NCBI RefSeq assembly: GCF_034702125.1
Contig: NC_085857.1
Span: forward strand, 51,077,278 to 51,141,277
Direction of reading: 5' to 3'
DNA: 64,000 nucleotides
From: Engraulis encrasicolus
Taxonomy: Eukaryota; Chordata; Actinopteri; Clupeiformes; Engraulidae
The notes beneath the pieces were generated by a model. The model was not told where the DNA came from and made no database searches. It saw only the letters and a program-made list of their open reading frames with translations. How positions within the stretch are numbered: position 1 is the stretch's first letter; every line of letters starts with the position of its first letter. The position numbers and the translations under genes are program-made. Below are positions 1 to 12,318 of the stretch, one piece after another.

Positions 1-931
1 GAACCATTATGTTCAGGACGACAGACCTCGAGCTTTATTTATTTTCATAAGTTTACGGATTTAGCAACTGGACGCAATTCACTATTCCCATAGAGGCTAC
101 CTTTCTCAAAGCCCATTTACCTTTGAAACGGTGATTTTGACGGTGCTCACTTGTAAAACTACAGCGACAGCACCAAGATGGATAATATATGATGACAGGA
201 GGAGGACACTTGTGTCAGAGATTATAGGAGTAGGCCTAGTCTCTCTGCTTGTGTGTCTTCGAAGCAAACTTTCTATCTGCAGCTGAGCTGATACCTCGAC
301 TCGAGCGGAGCGACAACAAATGAAGACCCCTAATGCCGTGTACAGACCAAGAGCGAACGGAGCGAACGAAGCGACGGAAGTCATTATTTCTCTATGGAGG
401 GCACGCGACCTGCGCTACCAAAGCGAATTCGCCAGGAGCGAAGCTTCTTGCGCTACCAGAGCGAATTTTGAAGATTAAACTAAATCTAATCGCAGGCGAA
501 TTCGCTCTGACGCTGTTCGGCGACAACCAATCGGAACGTTCATATCTCCGAATGTCCCAGGCTGTCAAGCCAGAGCCGTTATGTGATTAGCTGCATCAAA
601 CATGTCAATGCTGCGTCTCGAGCGAATACAGTGTATTCACGCTACCAGACAGCGTAGTTCGTTCTTGGTCTGGACACGGCATAAACCAGCGCTCTGATTG
701 GTCAATATTTCCCCCCCACACGTTGCTGGCCAATGGAAAGGCCAGCGCGAGAGTTGAAAGCAGAGCCATATCTACGGCTCTGGCTGGTTGCAAGTCTACG
801 GAGAAATATATAAGGGCCCGTGAATAAATACACTTTGCTATTGGTTTTTCCCGTATTTTGAAGTGACAGCGCCGTAGTTTGATGTCAAAATTCGTATCTG
901 CTACACAAAATGCGTAATGGTCGGCAGGTAT
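1..931 (-). mobile_element. DNA transposon copy, truncated by the window edge
   Basis: This is the same element as 59673-61607, here in reverse orientation. It ends at the right with GGCAGGTAT, the complement of the ATACCTGCC that opens the other copy. The shared interior includes inverted CCAAT boxes (near 697 and 730) and a long stretch at 1-330 that matches 59930-60240 in reverse. There is no credible transposase ORF; the short ORFs here are chance. The superfamily is not resolved from the terminal repeat. Confidence 0.7.
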
Positions 932-956
932 GCGGCAGTAGTCTACTTAGAAGCAG

Positions 957-1003
957 CGGGGAACATAGAACCCTTTTTTTAGAAAAAGGGTCCTAAGTTC
1001 CCC
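957..1003. repeat. Short hairpin, MITE-like fragment
   Basis: An imperfect inverted repeat: GGGGAACATAGAACCC, a T/A-rich turn, then GGGTCCTAAGTTCCCC. More GGGGAACATAGG copies follow to about 1040. It has no coding content. Confidence 0.45.
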
Positions 1004-1515
1004 GGTTGAGGGGAACATAGGACCAGGGGAACATAGGGATGACCCCACAGGAAGTGCCAAATCTGCTAATAGATAAAGACAATGAAGACTCCAGACTCTT
1101 CAAATACTGTAGATGATTTACCACAACCACAAGGTTAACTTAACCTGGATTACTACCTAGCGAGGTTCATAGCATACTCCTGGTGCTGGATCAAACAGAC
1201 AAAAGCTGAAAATAAATGATGAAGCTCTCCACACAGACAAATGCTCCGAAATGTTTAGCGGCACATCGTCTTGGATGCTAAGTCCTGCTTCACAAATCAA
1301 CATTGACATTTCAATTGTTATGTCAATGTTTTAATGACCACTCTAGGTTTTTTTTTTTAAAAAAAATGATATACTATTATTTTTTTGTGGTTAAGGTGCC
1401 CCTGGTGCCCTGATGCTCTATGGCTCATCCACACATGGTAAACATTTTCAATATGATGCTCCTTTGGAATCATCTCTTCCTTATGAACCTTCTGTCTTTA
1501 TACCTCACCCCTAAC

Positions 1516-3487
1516 CAGGGCTTGAAAACAAAATTATTTTTCAAACGTTCCGTTCCGAACGGTTCAGGCAAGTTTCAGTTTAACGTTTTCGTTCCTGCAA
1601 TCGTTCCCCCACAAAAATATCGTTCCTGAACCGGTTCGGAACGAAAAATAACGTTCGTTCTTAACGTTCCTGCAGTGTTTAACGGCCATATTAAGTCTAT
1701 TTTCGTGGACTTTATCTTAGAATAGACGTACTCATTATTTCCCCTTGATTTACACAGCTATTCTCAAAAATAATAACACACCCAAAAACACTCAGATGGG
1801 CTATCCATGCTGGCAGATTTAACCGGATGCCTATAATTCTTATCAAAAGTAGCCTATGCCAGCCCAGTAGCGGTGGGTGGATGTTGATTAGGGAGGCACA
1901 ATACAGAATAGCCAGAGAGAGTTTAAAAAAATAGCCAGAGAGAGTTCCTAAAAAAATCTCTGGAATAGCGCAGGTAAACGTCAGCATAAGAGGTGTCGAT
2001 AGGCATGGATTTCAGTTCTTGCCTAGCTCTATTTAATAGGCCATGATGAGGTTTGCAGCAAGTGAAACGTGTAAGTAAAAGGGACACCGTTTGCTCTACA
2101 AAAAAATCCCAAACTGTTTTGAGATGTGCACGATGCAAGGGGTCACTAGTTCTAGAGAAGGGACAGGTTGCATAGTCTGAAACCTCGGATATGCTCTCAG
2201 ATATCGGCTACCAACCATTCCAGTGCAAGTCCATCACCACAAAACCGGAGACCTTTTGTAGCCTAACAGACAAGCGTCACAAAATAGTAAGAGTTTCCAC
2301 GTAGTCCATCCCATCAGCCCAGCCCTCTGCACGACAGATGAGAATAATAACTTAAACAACAACAAATGCGCTGTCTTTCTCTATCCCTGCTTGTTGTCAC
2401 ACGCGACCTACTGTTATTCGTGATGACAGCCAGGAAATATTGCGCAATACTGAGGAAACCATCGAAACATTGAGCGGGCCAGCTAACGTCAGCTAGCGTC
2501 TGTCCATCTGCCACGAATGACTTTATCCCGCATTGACCACAACAACAGATAAATAAGACGTCCTTGATTACAGCACATAAAACACCAGCTCTCACCTCTC
2601 TTCTCTACAACCGACAGTGGGATACGCTGCGCACAACAAAAGCACTTCAGTAACTTTACGACAACATAATTGCCATAACCGCATTGAACATCGAGGCACT
2701 CGGCGGTGCCATTACAAGTAGTAAGCTAAACATGACTTACCCACCAGTTGCCTCTCGAGAGCACTCTGCGAATTAGTTTCATCAAATCGCCTATCCAATT
2801 CCTTTGCAAATCATAGACTGTAGGTCCAAATACTCTGTCCCTGTAGGAATCCCAACACCGATCTCAAGACATGTTCTCTTTTGCTCTCCATGGTGTCAAT
2901 ATAAAACTCTGTAGGCAACTGTCCGTGAATGAGACTGAAGAACAGCGCGGGTAAAGTGTCATTTCTCTTACAAAAACTTATTTGATATTGGTGGTCAACA
3001 ACTTTAGGGCGGGTTTATTAGAGCCAACTTCCAATCACTACGAGAAAGCCAGGAGAACAGAGACAGTTTAGTTCTAGTTTCCTATCAAAATCTCTCAGGA
3101 GAAGCACATCCTAAAATTTACCCAGGAAGTTTCTCCATACAATGCACAGTCGCACTCTGATTGGCCAATGCTCCTCAATATTTTATCAATCGGCGGCAAG
3201 AGCTCAGGTGAAGCAAAATGCTGTTGCTGTATGCATGTTTCCCCTCATACACGTCAGTAGCCGAACTAAAAGACTGTCGCCATGGTTACTCCTCAAACAA
3301 AATCGTGCACTTGTATGAAATATAGAGAACGAAAAAAAACCCGTTATTAACCGGTTTGTGGATTTCAGAATAACGTTTTTGTTCCGGAACACTTGAAGAC
3401 CATTTCGTTTTCGTTTCCGTTTCCGTTCCTTGTAAAATTCCATAAAATTTCGTTCGTTTTCGTTCCTTGAACCGGTTCGGAGCCCTG
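1516..3487. mobile_element. Non-autonomous hAT transposon, 1972 bp, with 8-bp target duplication
   Basis: It starts CAGGGCTTGAAAAC and ends GGAGCCCTG, an imperfect terminal inverted repeat. The same 8 bases, CCCCTAAC, flank it at 1508-1515 and 3488-3495. An 8-bp duplication with a CAGGG-type end is typical of the hAT superfamily. Both ends are rich in GTTCC/GGAAC and AACGTT words. The interior has no transposase that I can see and no ORF above about 100 codons, so it would depend on a transposase supplied elsewhere. Confidence 0.85.
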
Positions 3488-3831
3488 CCCCTAACCCTAT
3501 TCCATGGTGCACCATGATGACGGCCTATGCGTCCCTAAAGTCAATAAACCTATTAGGAACACTGTAAACAAAGCAACAGGTCCCAGGTACTCAGGAGTTG
3601 GCCTACACAGGAAGAAGGGAATAAGGTTAAAAATCCTTAAAAATTATTATCAGTGGCTACTCATAACTAATATGCCAGCACGTTTCGGCCACAACTGTGA
3701 TCTTTATTCAGACAAACGCTGTTTAGGAATATTGATCAGTGTCTGACCTTTGACCTGTATCATTTATTTTGCTTACAACTTCTGACGGTTATGTGAGGAT
3801 ATATAGTACATAGTACAATTTGCAGTGTTAA

Positions 3832-3932
3832 ATCAACAAACACTGTTCTGAGCCTATGGTCCCACTCGATTCAGAGATATAATTTAACACTAAAATCGAG
3901 CGGGACCATATGTGCTCAGAATAGTGTTGACT
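3832..3932. repeat. Imperfect hairpin with ~38-bp arms
   Basis: The left arm contains ACTGTTCTGAGCCTATGGTC and the right arm GACCATATGTGCTCAGAATA, separated by a loop of about 20 bases. It lies just downstream, in gene orientation, of the exon at 3964-4077. It could be a small MITE or a transcribed hairpin. Confidence 0.6.
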
Positions 3933-3963
3933 TTACATTGGAACATTTACTGTGTATATTTAC

Positions 3964-4077
3964 CTCTTTTCCGTGCAGAAGCACTGAGCATGTCAAGCTC
4001 TGGTCCTGACTTGGGCGCTGATTGTGTGATCAACTCTTCAATTGACGGATTGGGTGGGGAGTCAACTGGGTAGATGC
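3964..4077 (-). CDS. Internal exon of an unrecognised host-like gene
   Basis: Read on the minus strand, a TTTTGTAG acceptor is followed by 114 open bases and an AAAAGAG|GTAAAT donor. The exon starts and ends in phase 1. The 2-base overhang GC joins the lone A left by the candidate first exon at 7521-7575 to make a Ser codon and keeps the frame. The peptide is Pro/Ser rich at its start (IYPVDSPPNPSIEELI) and then polar and basic (LSASARKRG). I do not recognise the family and see no domain. The fit of both splice sites and phases is the main evidence. Further exons downstream were not found. Confidence 0.4.
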
Positions 4078-4364
4078 CTACAAAACCAGTCATCAAAAAT
4101 CAAACACAGTCAGCAATGACAAGCAGAGGGGTAAGATGGTTCAGTAGTAAACCAGGTTAAGTTGACCTGGAGCTTGGCGTAAATCAGCTAATAAAAGTGC
4201 ATAGCATCTTCGTTTTCTTACAGTACATAAATGAATGATGTCTGAAGGTTATTAGTAGGATTACATTTTAGGTGAACTTATTCAGGTTCATGACTCAACC
4301 GTGTTGTTGGAATGTAAATACGTCATCATTCCTGACAAGCCACAAGCACACTATTTAATCAACT

Positions 4365-4450
4365 TTGTGTGTGTGCGTATCTGCACGCGTGCGTGTGTGT
4401 TCATGGGCGTGTGTGTGTGTCTGCGCGCGTGCGTGTGTGCAGACATGTAT
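4365..4450. repeat. GT-rich microsatellite
   Basis: Interrupted (GT)n with GC steps. The Cys/Val-rich ORF over it is a repeat artefact. Confidence 0.8.
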
Positions 4451-5347
4451 TTGTGTGAGGCTCACCATCACTACTGACAGTGCACAAACAAATGTGGTCA
4501 ACTATGCACTGTGGGCAGAATTATTAGGCAGGGTTTTTTTTTACCATATTGGCATTTTTATGCCGATTATCTTAATCAGGTTTGCATAATTATAGAAAAC
4601 TGGGAAAGTGGGCCAAAAAGAAATCTAACAATATGAAATGTAGCCTACTTAAACAATCTCAAAGTTAAGTGCTCATAGAACTATCAAGCATACCATTACA
4701 AAGTCAACAGAGTCACAAGAAACATGTTCACAAAGTAAAACCCAAGACAGAAGAATTAGGTGAAACTACTCAAAACCTTTTACCCTGCAGTGCTGTCATA
4801 TTCAGGAATTGAAACCTACTGAGCGACATGGTAAAGTTAAGAAAGAAGGATGAAACCTGATAACTACTTAACAAGAAACTTGTGTGACATACAGTAGGCC
4901 TATAATCTCCCACTCCAAACAAACGTGCATAGGCCTACATGCACACACACATGCACTTCACATTAAAATCACGACAAGGGAGCCTTTGCGGTGTGCGAAT
5001 ATTTGTTCTCCTTTTCTCCACACACACATGCACCCACACACATTTGCTCAGAACTAAAAAACAATTTAGTAATTTCCACACGGTACCATAAACAGCTATG
5101 CAACAATTTGTGTTCACTGTTAGTTTAACCCAAAGCTTTACCCTTGAAGACGTATACACACTTAAGTCACTTTAGGTACCTGTAAAAAACGCCTGCTGAA
5201 CACCTAGCCCTGATTTTCTGATGTTATCCCAGAACTACACATGAGTATGTTCATGATTTCCCATTTAATAGTCTAACATGTGTGATGCTATAAGTACAAT
5301 GTCAAGGTCATAATAGAGGTCAAAAGTTACAAAATGTCGATTTTTAA

Positions 5348-5705
5348 AGGGACACTGTGCAGGAAATGGTCAAAAAAGGTACTGCAACTATGCTGATCAT
5401 TGAAACTGGGCTGCCTATTGACAAATTTGATCTTTACATGAAAGTTTACTAAGTAATAAACACATATTTTCTAGTATGGTCCAAGTACAGTCATTTTTGC
5501 AGCTAAAAATGATATTTTTGGACATTCAAAATGGCGGACCATGGAGAAGATCCCCCTTTTCATGTATGAAAAGTGCAATTTTTCCAGTCATAATGAATAC
5601 TTAGAATTTGATGCTGGTGGTCAGTATTCATGAAAAAGGTAACATTAGTGAATGGGCAGCATGAATTCTAGAAATAATCAACTAAAAATCTCACACAGTG
5701 TCCCT
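5348..5705. mobile_element. Palindromic MITE with TTAA target site
   Basis: It starts AGGGACACTGTG and ends CACAGTGTCCCT, and TTAA flanks both sides (5344-5347 and 5706-5709). TTAA duplication is shared by the Kolobok and piggyBac superfamilies; the end sequence does not decide between them. There is no coding capacity. Confidence 0.75.
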
Positions 5706-5709
5706 TTAA

Positions 5710-7520
5710 GGGGAAAATATGTGTTTTTCAACTGCTGTTCCAGTACAATGCACTAATTATTTCCCATATTAGCAATTTTATGATCTTACATGTGGCATAG
5801 CATATCACAGTTGTACTTTGAAATATGCAAGTACAATGTCAAGGTCATAATAAAGGTCAAAGGTTACAAAATATAAATTTTTAAGGAAAAATTGTCTCAT
5901 TGGGTTGCTAACCCAGTAGAACACATAGATTATGTTCATAATGATCCATTCAATGATCTTAGATCTTTGAACTGTGCAAGTACAATGGTTCAAGGTTATA
6001 ATACAGGTCAAAGGTTACAAAATATTGACGGGGGGTGCTATTTTCAAACCGTTTTTCACGAAAAAAAAAACAAATGTGGAAATGAATAAACCTGTAACAA
6101 AAACACACTTTTGATCTAGCTCTTGACTTTTCGAATCATAGATATTGCTAATGCGTCACAATAATGTGGTGTAAAGAACATAAGGGACATAAGAGACAAA
6201 GGTCAAGCAAGTTGGATGACCCAAGTGAAAACGATAAATCAGTTTACTTAATGTGCATGGCACCGATTTCAAATCAGATCTACATGTTGCTACTATGCTT
6301 AGAAAATTGTAATGTGGGTTAATTATTCAGGGCCAATACCCTCCTGTATCATAACTGAAGTTTCACATGTGAAGACAACTTAACAACAACAGCATCATTG
6401 TTACCAGTGGTGAATGTGCCTTTCTTGATGTTTTTTGGTTCATGCAAATTGCTCTTTTCCTCTTTGTAAGCATAGGCTTCACTTATGGATACCAGGCCCT
6501 CAAACTTCATGAAGACTATTTCTGACTAGTTGAGCAGAAACATGCACATCAGTACCCTGCAAACCTCATTTTTCAGGGCCCTGGTAGTGCTTTTCCTGTG
6601 CCACCTGTCCCAAATAAGGAGATGGTGATCCCTCTTCTAAGTTTTAAAACCGTTCTTTTCTCCTATACGTCCCCTGGTGTAACGGCATATCTCTTGCCAT
6701 CTCGTCCTCTGCTTATTGCCACAGTACACATTGATGTGGTATCTTGGATGAATAACAGCTGAGCAAATTTAGTGGGTGATAGACACCAACCCATGGTAAC
6801 TCGAGGGGTGGGACATTGAAAACATGCATGTGACCAAAAAACAGTCAGAAAGGATGGGAAAAGAGAGAGAGGCTGTGCCACCACCTACAGGATAACTCTG
6901 TTTTGGGGCTTTTTTATATTACCTATATCATTTCTACCCACTATTTGTTAAATTTGCACAATAGTAGTCAAATGGACTCGTAGTGTTGCTTCCTAACTGG
7001 ACAGGCTGATATAACAAAAGTGATTCACACTGATCATTGTGATATAAAAGAGACAACGCGTTTGGTCTTTTGCGCAGAGCGCAGATGTTTTAACCTTATT
7101 GTCCTCAAAATTGTAATGACCAAGTCTTAATCTCTTATCTAAGGCTCTCATATCAATGTTGTTATGATGTAGTTGAGTCATTCCAGAAAAGTCTGATTGG
7201 GTCTGAACTGATCATGGAATGTAGATGGGCGGGTTTGATTTTTTTTTTAAAATTACATCAATGTATTCCAAAGACATGGTAGCATTAGAAAATCTTGGCT
7301 AAAGTTGAATCTGAACATTTTCATCAAATAACACCCCTCCCTATTTAAAAGTGGGAACCCTCATCTTGAATTAGAACGTGTTTATTCAGCTCTTAACATA
7401 CCCACATTTTTAATGAAACAACTCAAATGTCAAGAGCCTGAATGCAGCGTATATGTCGCTCCAGGCACCTAGATCAAACAGCATACACAGCGTCAGGCTA
7501 AAATGGGTTAAGAAACTTAC
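5710..7520. other. Intergenic or intronic stretch, no gene seen
   Basis: It contains short diverged direct repeats around 5280-5350, 5825-5880 and 5978-6025 (a phrase like AGTACAATGTCAAGGTCATA recurs). I find no splice-supported exon. If the exons at 7521 and 3964 belong to one gene, this is part of its intron. Confidence 0.4.
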
Positions 7521-7575
7521 TGAATACTTGGCCTGGGTGTTCCATAGCACCACTGGATTCGTCCTCCTCAGCCAT
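7521..7575 (-). CDS. Candidate first coding exon of an unrecognised host-like gene
   Basis: On the minus strand an ATG at 7575 opens a short acidic peptide (MAEEDESSGAMEHPGQVF) that ends at a strong A|GTAAGT donor at 7520. It ends in phase 1, matching the exon at 3964-4077. Short acidic first exons of this kind are common in vertebrate genes but carry little identity, so the call rests on the start, the donor and phase agreement. A transposon-borne ORF is the alternative. Confidence 0.35.
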
Positions 7576-8144
7576 CTTACTTTTTTAACTTGTTTCTTCG
7601 TCAAAAAATGTCACCTCTCTGACTTTTGGCAGCCCTTCTATGACAGCTTCATATTTGACACTGCTCAGTGTTTTTTTTTTTTTTTTCATTTTACCACTCT
7701 GCCGCCCCCTCCCCCACCTCTTTTACGTCTGTGTCAGGCTAACTTATTGCATGATCAGATAACAACAGTGTGGGTTTGCGCATGTGCGTGCTGTTATCTT
7801 ACTGACAGATCTGTGGCACGTGTTCTGCCTCAAAGGATCTAAAAGTTAATAGTGTCAGAAAACTAACTCATGAACATATTAGGGCCTATACGCAAGTACA
7901 CTGTATGGATTTGTACCGTAGGCTTGTATCCACATAAAGGCATATTCAAGAATAAAATATCATATATGTATAAATGCAAAAAAAATAGTAGCCTGATTCC
8001 GATACATCATGCAAAATCTGTCTGACATTTGACAGGTTATAACTTGACAACCAACAAAATCTTGTTGTCAAATCATACATGTATATTGGTGCAACAATGA
8101 CATCTAGTGACAACACCATCAAATTGAATTTAAATTGAGCTACG

Positions 8145-8272
<128 letters not shown>

Positions 8273-9165
8273 TGAATTAAAATCTCAATGGGAAGGTGAG
8301 CTTGGGGAGTCAATTAGTGAAGAAACGTGGGAAGCAGCCTTGGACCAGGTTCATAGCTCTTCAATATGTGCCAGACATGGGTTCCTACAATTTAAAGTTT
8401 TACACCATTCCCACTGGACAAAATTAAGAATGTCTAAACGTTTTCCTGATGTTGACCCTCTATGCGATCGCTGTAAGTGTAGTCCTGCATCACATACCCA
8501 CAAGTTCTGGTCATGTCATAAACTAGCACAATATTGGTCATCCATCTTTGACATAATATCAGGTTTCCTTGATCAACCAGTATCACCATGTCCTGCGATT
8601 GGGATATTTGGGGTGGTACCTGATCATTTAGGTCTAACTAATGCACAATCCCATAGTATTGCCTTCCTAACTCTTTTGGCCAGACGGCTGATTTTGATGA
8701 AATGGAAAGACTGTAAACCCTCAACTGTAACACATTGGGTCAAGGAAGTTCTGTATTTCTCAAATTGTAAAAAGTAAGACATTCTCTTAAGGACTTAGCA
8801 AAGGGTCCAACAACAGACACTTATAGGAAAATATGGGGACCTTTCCTCGACTATATAAAGACACTCACCACACTGTCCATATAATTTTTGCTAGAGTAAA
8901 AAGTGTACTCCATAGCAAAGATTGTGATTAGTCACAAAATATTTTGATGTGGTCTCTTTTTTCTTTCTTTCTTTTTCTTTTTCTTTGTATTTGATCCTTC
9001 AATTGTCTTTGGTCATATGCTTTTGGCTGTCACTATGTTAATATTAGTTTTTCTGTTATTATTTTTTTCAGGATTTTTTTGTATCGTCAGTTATTACATT
9101 GAATGCCAAAAATACTCAGACTTGTTTTATGATGTCATGTATATTCTAAAGTGAAATAAAAAAAG
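8273..9165 (+). pseudogene. 3' end of an L1/Tx1-type LINE (ORF2 C-terminus and tail)
   Basis: The frame open to 8777 encodes the C-terminal part of a non-LTR retrotransposon polyprotein. It has an ICARHG.LQFKVLH-like segment, a Cys/His cluster (LCDRCKCSPASHTHKFWSCH), and a LLARRLILMKWK block followed by VTHWVKEVLYF. These match what I know of the end of fish L1/Tx1-type ORF2. A stop at 8775 interrupts it; the expected continuation (RHSLKDLAKG, then WGPFLDYI) is in the next frame to about 8884. An A-rich tail ends near 9180. The element is 5'-truncated at the GT repeat and is dead. Confidence 0.75.
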
Positions 9166-9483
9166 AATGTAAAAAAATAATAATTGTAATGTATTTTAGT
9201 TTTTACAATACAACACGATGATACTCACTCCAAAACAGTGCCCCTAGTGCCCTGGTGAAATTACAAGAACAGTCCTGCAGAGGGCGCCATCACACCATTG
9301 TATGCTACGGCTGGTGATGGGCAAATGAAGTTTTGTTGAAGCTCTGAACCATTTACTAAGCAGTAGGCACAACCACTTGTGTATGAAACTGTTTCATTTT
9401 TCCGAAAGCAACTGCAGTGTTTCGCACTGCCACACGGACCAGCGGCGGATAGCCTACATGCATTTGGTCCATAGCAGAGCCGT

Positions 9484-9742
9484 GGTCTAATTAATAAAAT
9501 CACCTGTATCGATAGAACGGGTGATCAAGCAGCTGCAGCTTTGTAAAAGCTAGTGATTCATGAACACCCTAAATCATCTCAAAACGATTAAATGAATGAG
9601 CTGATCCTAATTACCACATTCCTAAACTCTGTTTGATGATCTAATTATTGAAATCACCTGTATCAATAGAAAAGGTGATCCAACAGCTGCAGCTTTATAA
9701 AAGCCAGTAGTTGATTCATGACAATCAGATCATCTCAAAACT
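9484..9742 (+). repeat. Two ~105-bp direct repeats with a TATA-like core
   Basis: Copies lie at 9484-9586 and 9638-9742. Both contain TCACCTGTATC, GGTGATC, CAGCTGCAGCTTT and AAAAGC, then CATCTCAAAAC. The second copy has TTTATAAAAGCC, a good TATA box; the first has TTTGTAAAAGC. They lie about 300-500 bp upstream of the ORF at 10044, so they may be its promoter region. Confidence 0.55.
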
Positions 9743-10043
9743 ATGGTAAGTTCATAAACTCTCATTTATATTTGAATTACTTTATCAAAAATCCCTGTTC
9801 AGTTTAGAACACAGAGTGGTTAAATGCATGGAGAAAGAGGGAATGTTTTTCAATTGCATTGACTTGAATTTCTTCGCAATGCATGTCACTGAGTTGTTTG
9901 AAAACTTATACAATTTATAACAGCAACAAGATTGTTTAATACATAGCTGTTTTATTTTATGATCACTAACCACTGCTTCCTTTTGACATTCGAAATGTTA
10001 AACACTAAATGCCTTTCATCCTGTCCCACAAATCCTTCAAGAA

Positions 10044-10395
10044 ATGGCATCGCCAAAGAAATACATTAAATTTGGAAATGCAGAAATCGATCAATATGGT
10101 AATTCCATTCAATTGATTCTGGTGAGTACAATCTACAATGTATTTTCTATTTTAGTTTTGCACAAATTGCCTTTTCATAAATAACCTTACACTTACAATA
10201 TATTATTTTGTTGTAGTATCAACTTCAAGACCCCCAAGTGACAAAATCAGATCTTATTCCAGAGATCACAGAGCTTGGAAATAATTTGACTCTGAAATTA
10301 CACCCCATGGCAGTGGAGATTAACACATTGAAACGAAAACTGCAAGCAAAAGACCAGCAAATGCACTACTTGCAGCTACATGCAAAACATTGCAG
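10044..10395 (+). CDS. Two-exon coiled-coil ORF, unrecognised
   Basis: Exon 10044-10121 starts at an ATG (MASPKKYIKFGNAEID) and ends at CTG|GTGAGT. Exon 10217-10395 follows a TTGTAG acceptor in the same phase and ends at TTGCAG|GTATTG. The second exon is heptad-like (LIPEITELGNNLTLKLHPM, then EINTLKRKLQAKDQQMHYLQ), suggesting a short coiled coil. Reading through the last donor adds a hydrophobic tail to 10558, which I think is intron. I know no family for it. It may be the 5' end of a transposon gene, perhaps of the hAT-derived gene at 12319, or a small host gene. Confidence 0.35.
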
Positions 10396-10704
10396 GTATT
10401 GGTGGATGAGGTATTGGGCGTCATGCCAGGTTATCATTCTTGTCATTGTTTTACATCAAACATATTTTGCAACACATCACTTTACAAATGCCAATATGGG
10501 TGTGCTATTCATATTGTGTGTATTCTTTAAGACCTCAATAGTGAATGCGGACATTTAATTCACACTTATGTAAAAAAGTGATTACTTAAGCACTCTTTTT
10601 TTAAATTTCAATGATGCATTCATAAACAAAACCCCTCTCCCTCAAATATTAGGCCCAGCACCAGAAACCAGGCCCAGCACCAGCACCAGGCCCAACCCCT
10701 GGTA

Positions 10705-10748
10705 AATTTATATATATATATATATATATATAATATAATATAATAATA

Positions 10749-10784
<36 letters not shown>

Positions 10785-10795
10785 ATGAATATATA
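10705..10795. repeat. (TA)n and (GT)n microsatellite
   Basis: Alternating TA, then TAA, then GT tracts, preceded by CCAGCACCAGGCCC-like short repeats at 10650-10700. Confidence 0.85.
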
Positions 10796-12318
10796 TATGC
10801 GAGCACAGCAAAATATACATATTCCAAATAAGTGAAATCTTTCTCTAATATTTTTCCATTATGTTTTATTTCATTCAGATCCTCCAGACACGGCGGGGGA
10901 CAATTAGTTTAATTTTTCAGTTTGTTTTCTTAAATACTTTTTGTTATTGTTTTCACCTATTATTTTAGAATGTTTTTATTTATGTATATTAAACTTTTTT
11001 TTCACACACCTCAGCTGGCAGGTGCGTTGGAGATGGCCCATGAGTCACTCAGCCGACTTAGTTATTCATGTTTGTAAGATTTATTGATGTATATAAAAGA
11101 AAAAATTAAATGACTGATTTACAGTGCCCATGACTCCATATTGTGATCTCATCTGAAGTGAAATTGTCTCTCTTGTGTTCATCAAAGGGTTGCAAATGTT
11201 TTTCGCTGGTGTAGACACTTTTTAGCTTTCCATAATGTCAGATGGTCCCTTAGGTGCAGCCTTAAGTGCCACCTTCTTGGGGGCTGCACGTTTTCGAATG
11301 CCCTTTTATTATTTTCACAATACTGTCGCTGTTTGTGCGTCCCAGCTCCCAGTTGGCGTGAGAGGCCTGTATTACTGGAGCTGTCTTTAGTGTGTGTGTT
11401 TGTGTGAGCGTGCATGTGTGTGTGACATCATTACTGTGTGTGTGTGGATGTGTTTGTCAGTCTGTGTTTGTGTGTCTTTTGTTTGCTTTGCGTGTTGCTG
11501 CATTGTGCTGCTTCGCTTTTGTTGCATTTGTTTGTTTTGTTTGTTTGGCTTTACGTTCTTCCCAATTGTCCTTGTTAATTTTGGGTTTATTTCAGCAAGC
11601 AATCCAGCTCCAGTAGGTTAAAGTGGGACTAGCCCCTCTCCCCTCTAGCTCTCCTCCACCTGACTCCCATGTGGAGTGCTTAGGACTAGTTGAGCAGACT
11701 CTTTCTCTTCCTGTGTGCATTTCCCTTATTTGTAGTGAGTAGAATTGAAGTTTGCTGTGTATTGTCTTTAATTTGCTTTTCTTCCCTCTCTTGCAGTATT
11801 GTAGTGACTTGCGGTGTTGGGTGCACTGGTGGTGGCTTTCCTGTCTAGTCTGCCTTCTAAACCCTTTTCTTCTCCAGGTTATACTACAGGTGGTTGGTGA
11901 GTGTGAGGAGGAGTAGTCTATAGTGATCCCCTTGATTTTAGTAAATTGTCATTGTCATTGGTACCTAATGAAAACTATTTAAGAAGACATTAAATTAAAC
12001 TTTTCTATTGACCTATTTATGAAATAAAGATTGTGAATTGCCTTGTGACTCCATTTTCCAAATTGTTGAATTGAGAAGAAAAATAAAAAGACATTGTATT
12101 TGTACACTTTTTGTCCTCATTCTTACAAACTTTTGCACATTCGAACCTGTGAAGCCTTTTGGGTCTGTGTTGTTGTCTTGGGGTAGCGCCCCCAAGTGGC
12201 GTAGTCGAGAAAAACAAGCAGCTTATCTGCCACTGCTTACATATGCAGCACAATGCCGTTATTTTCAAAAGAGAAAAGTATATTGACTGTGTGTATGTGC
12301 TCGTGTTTGTGATTTCAG

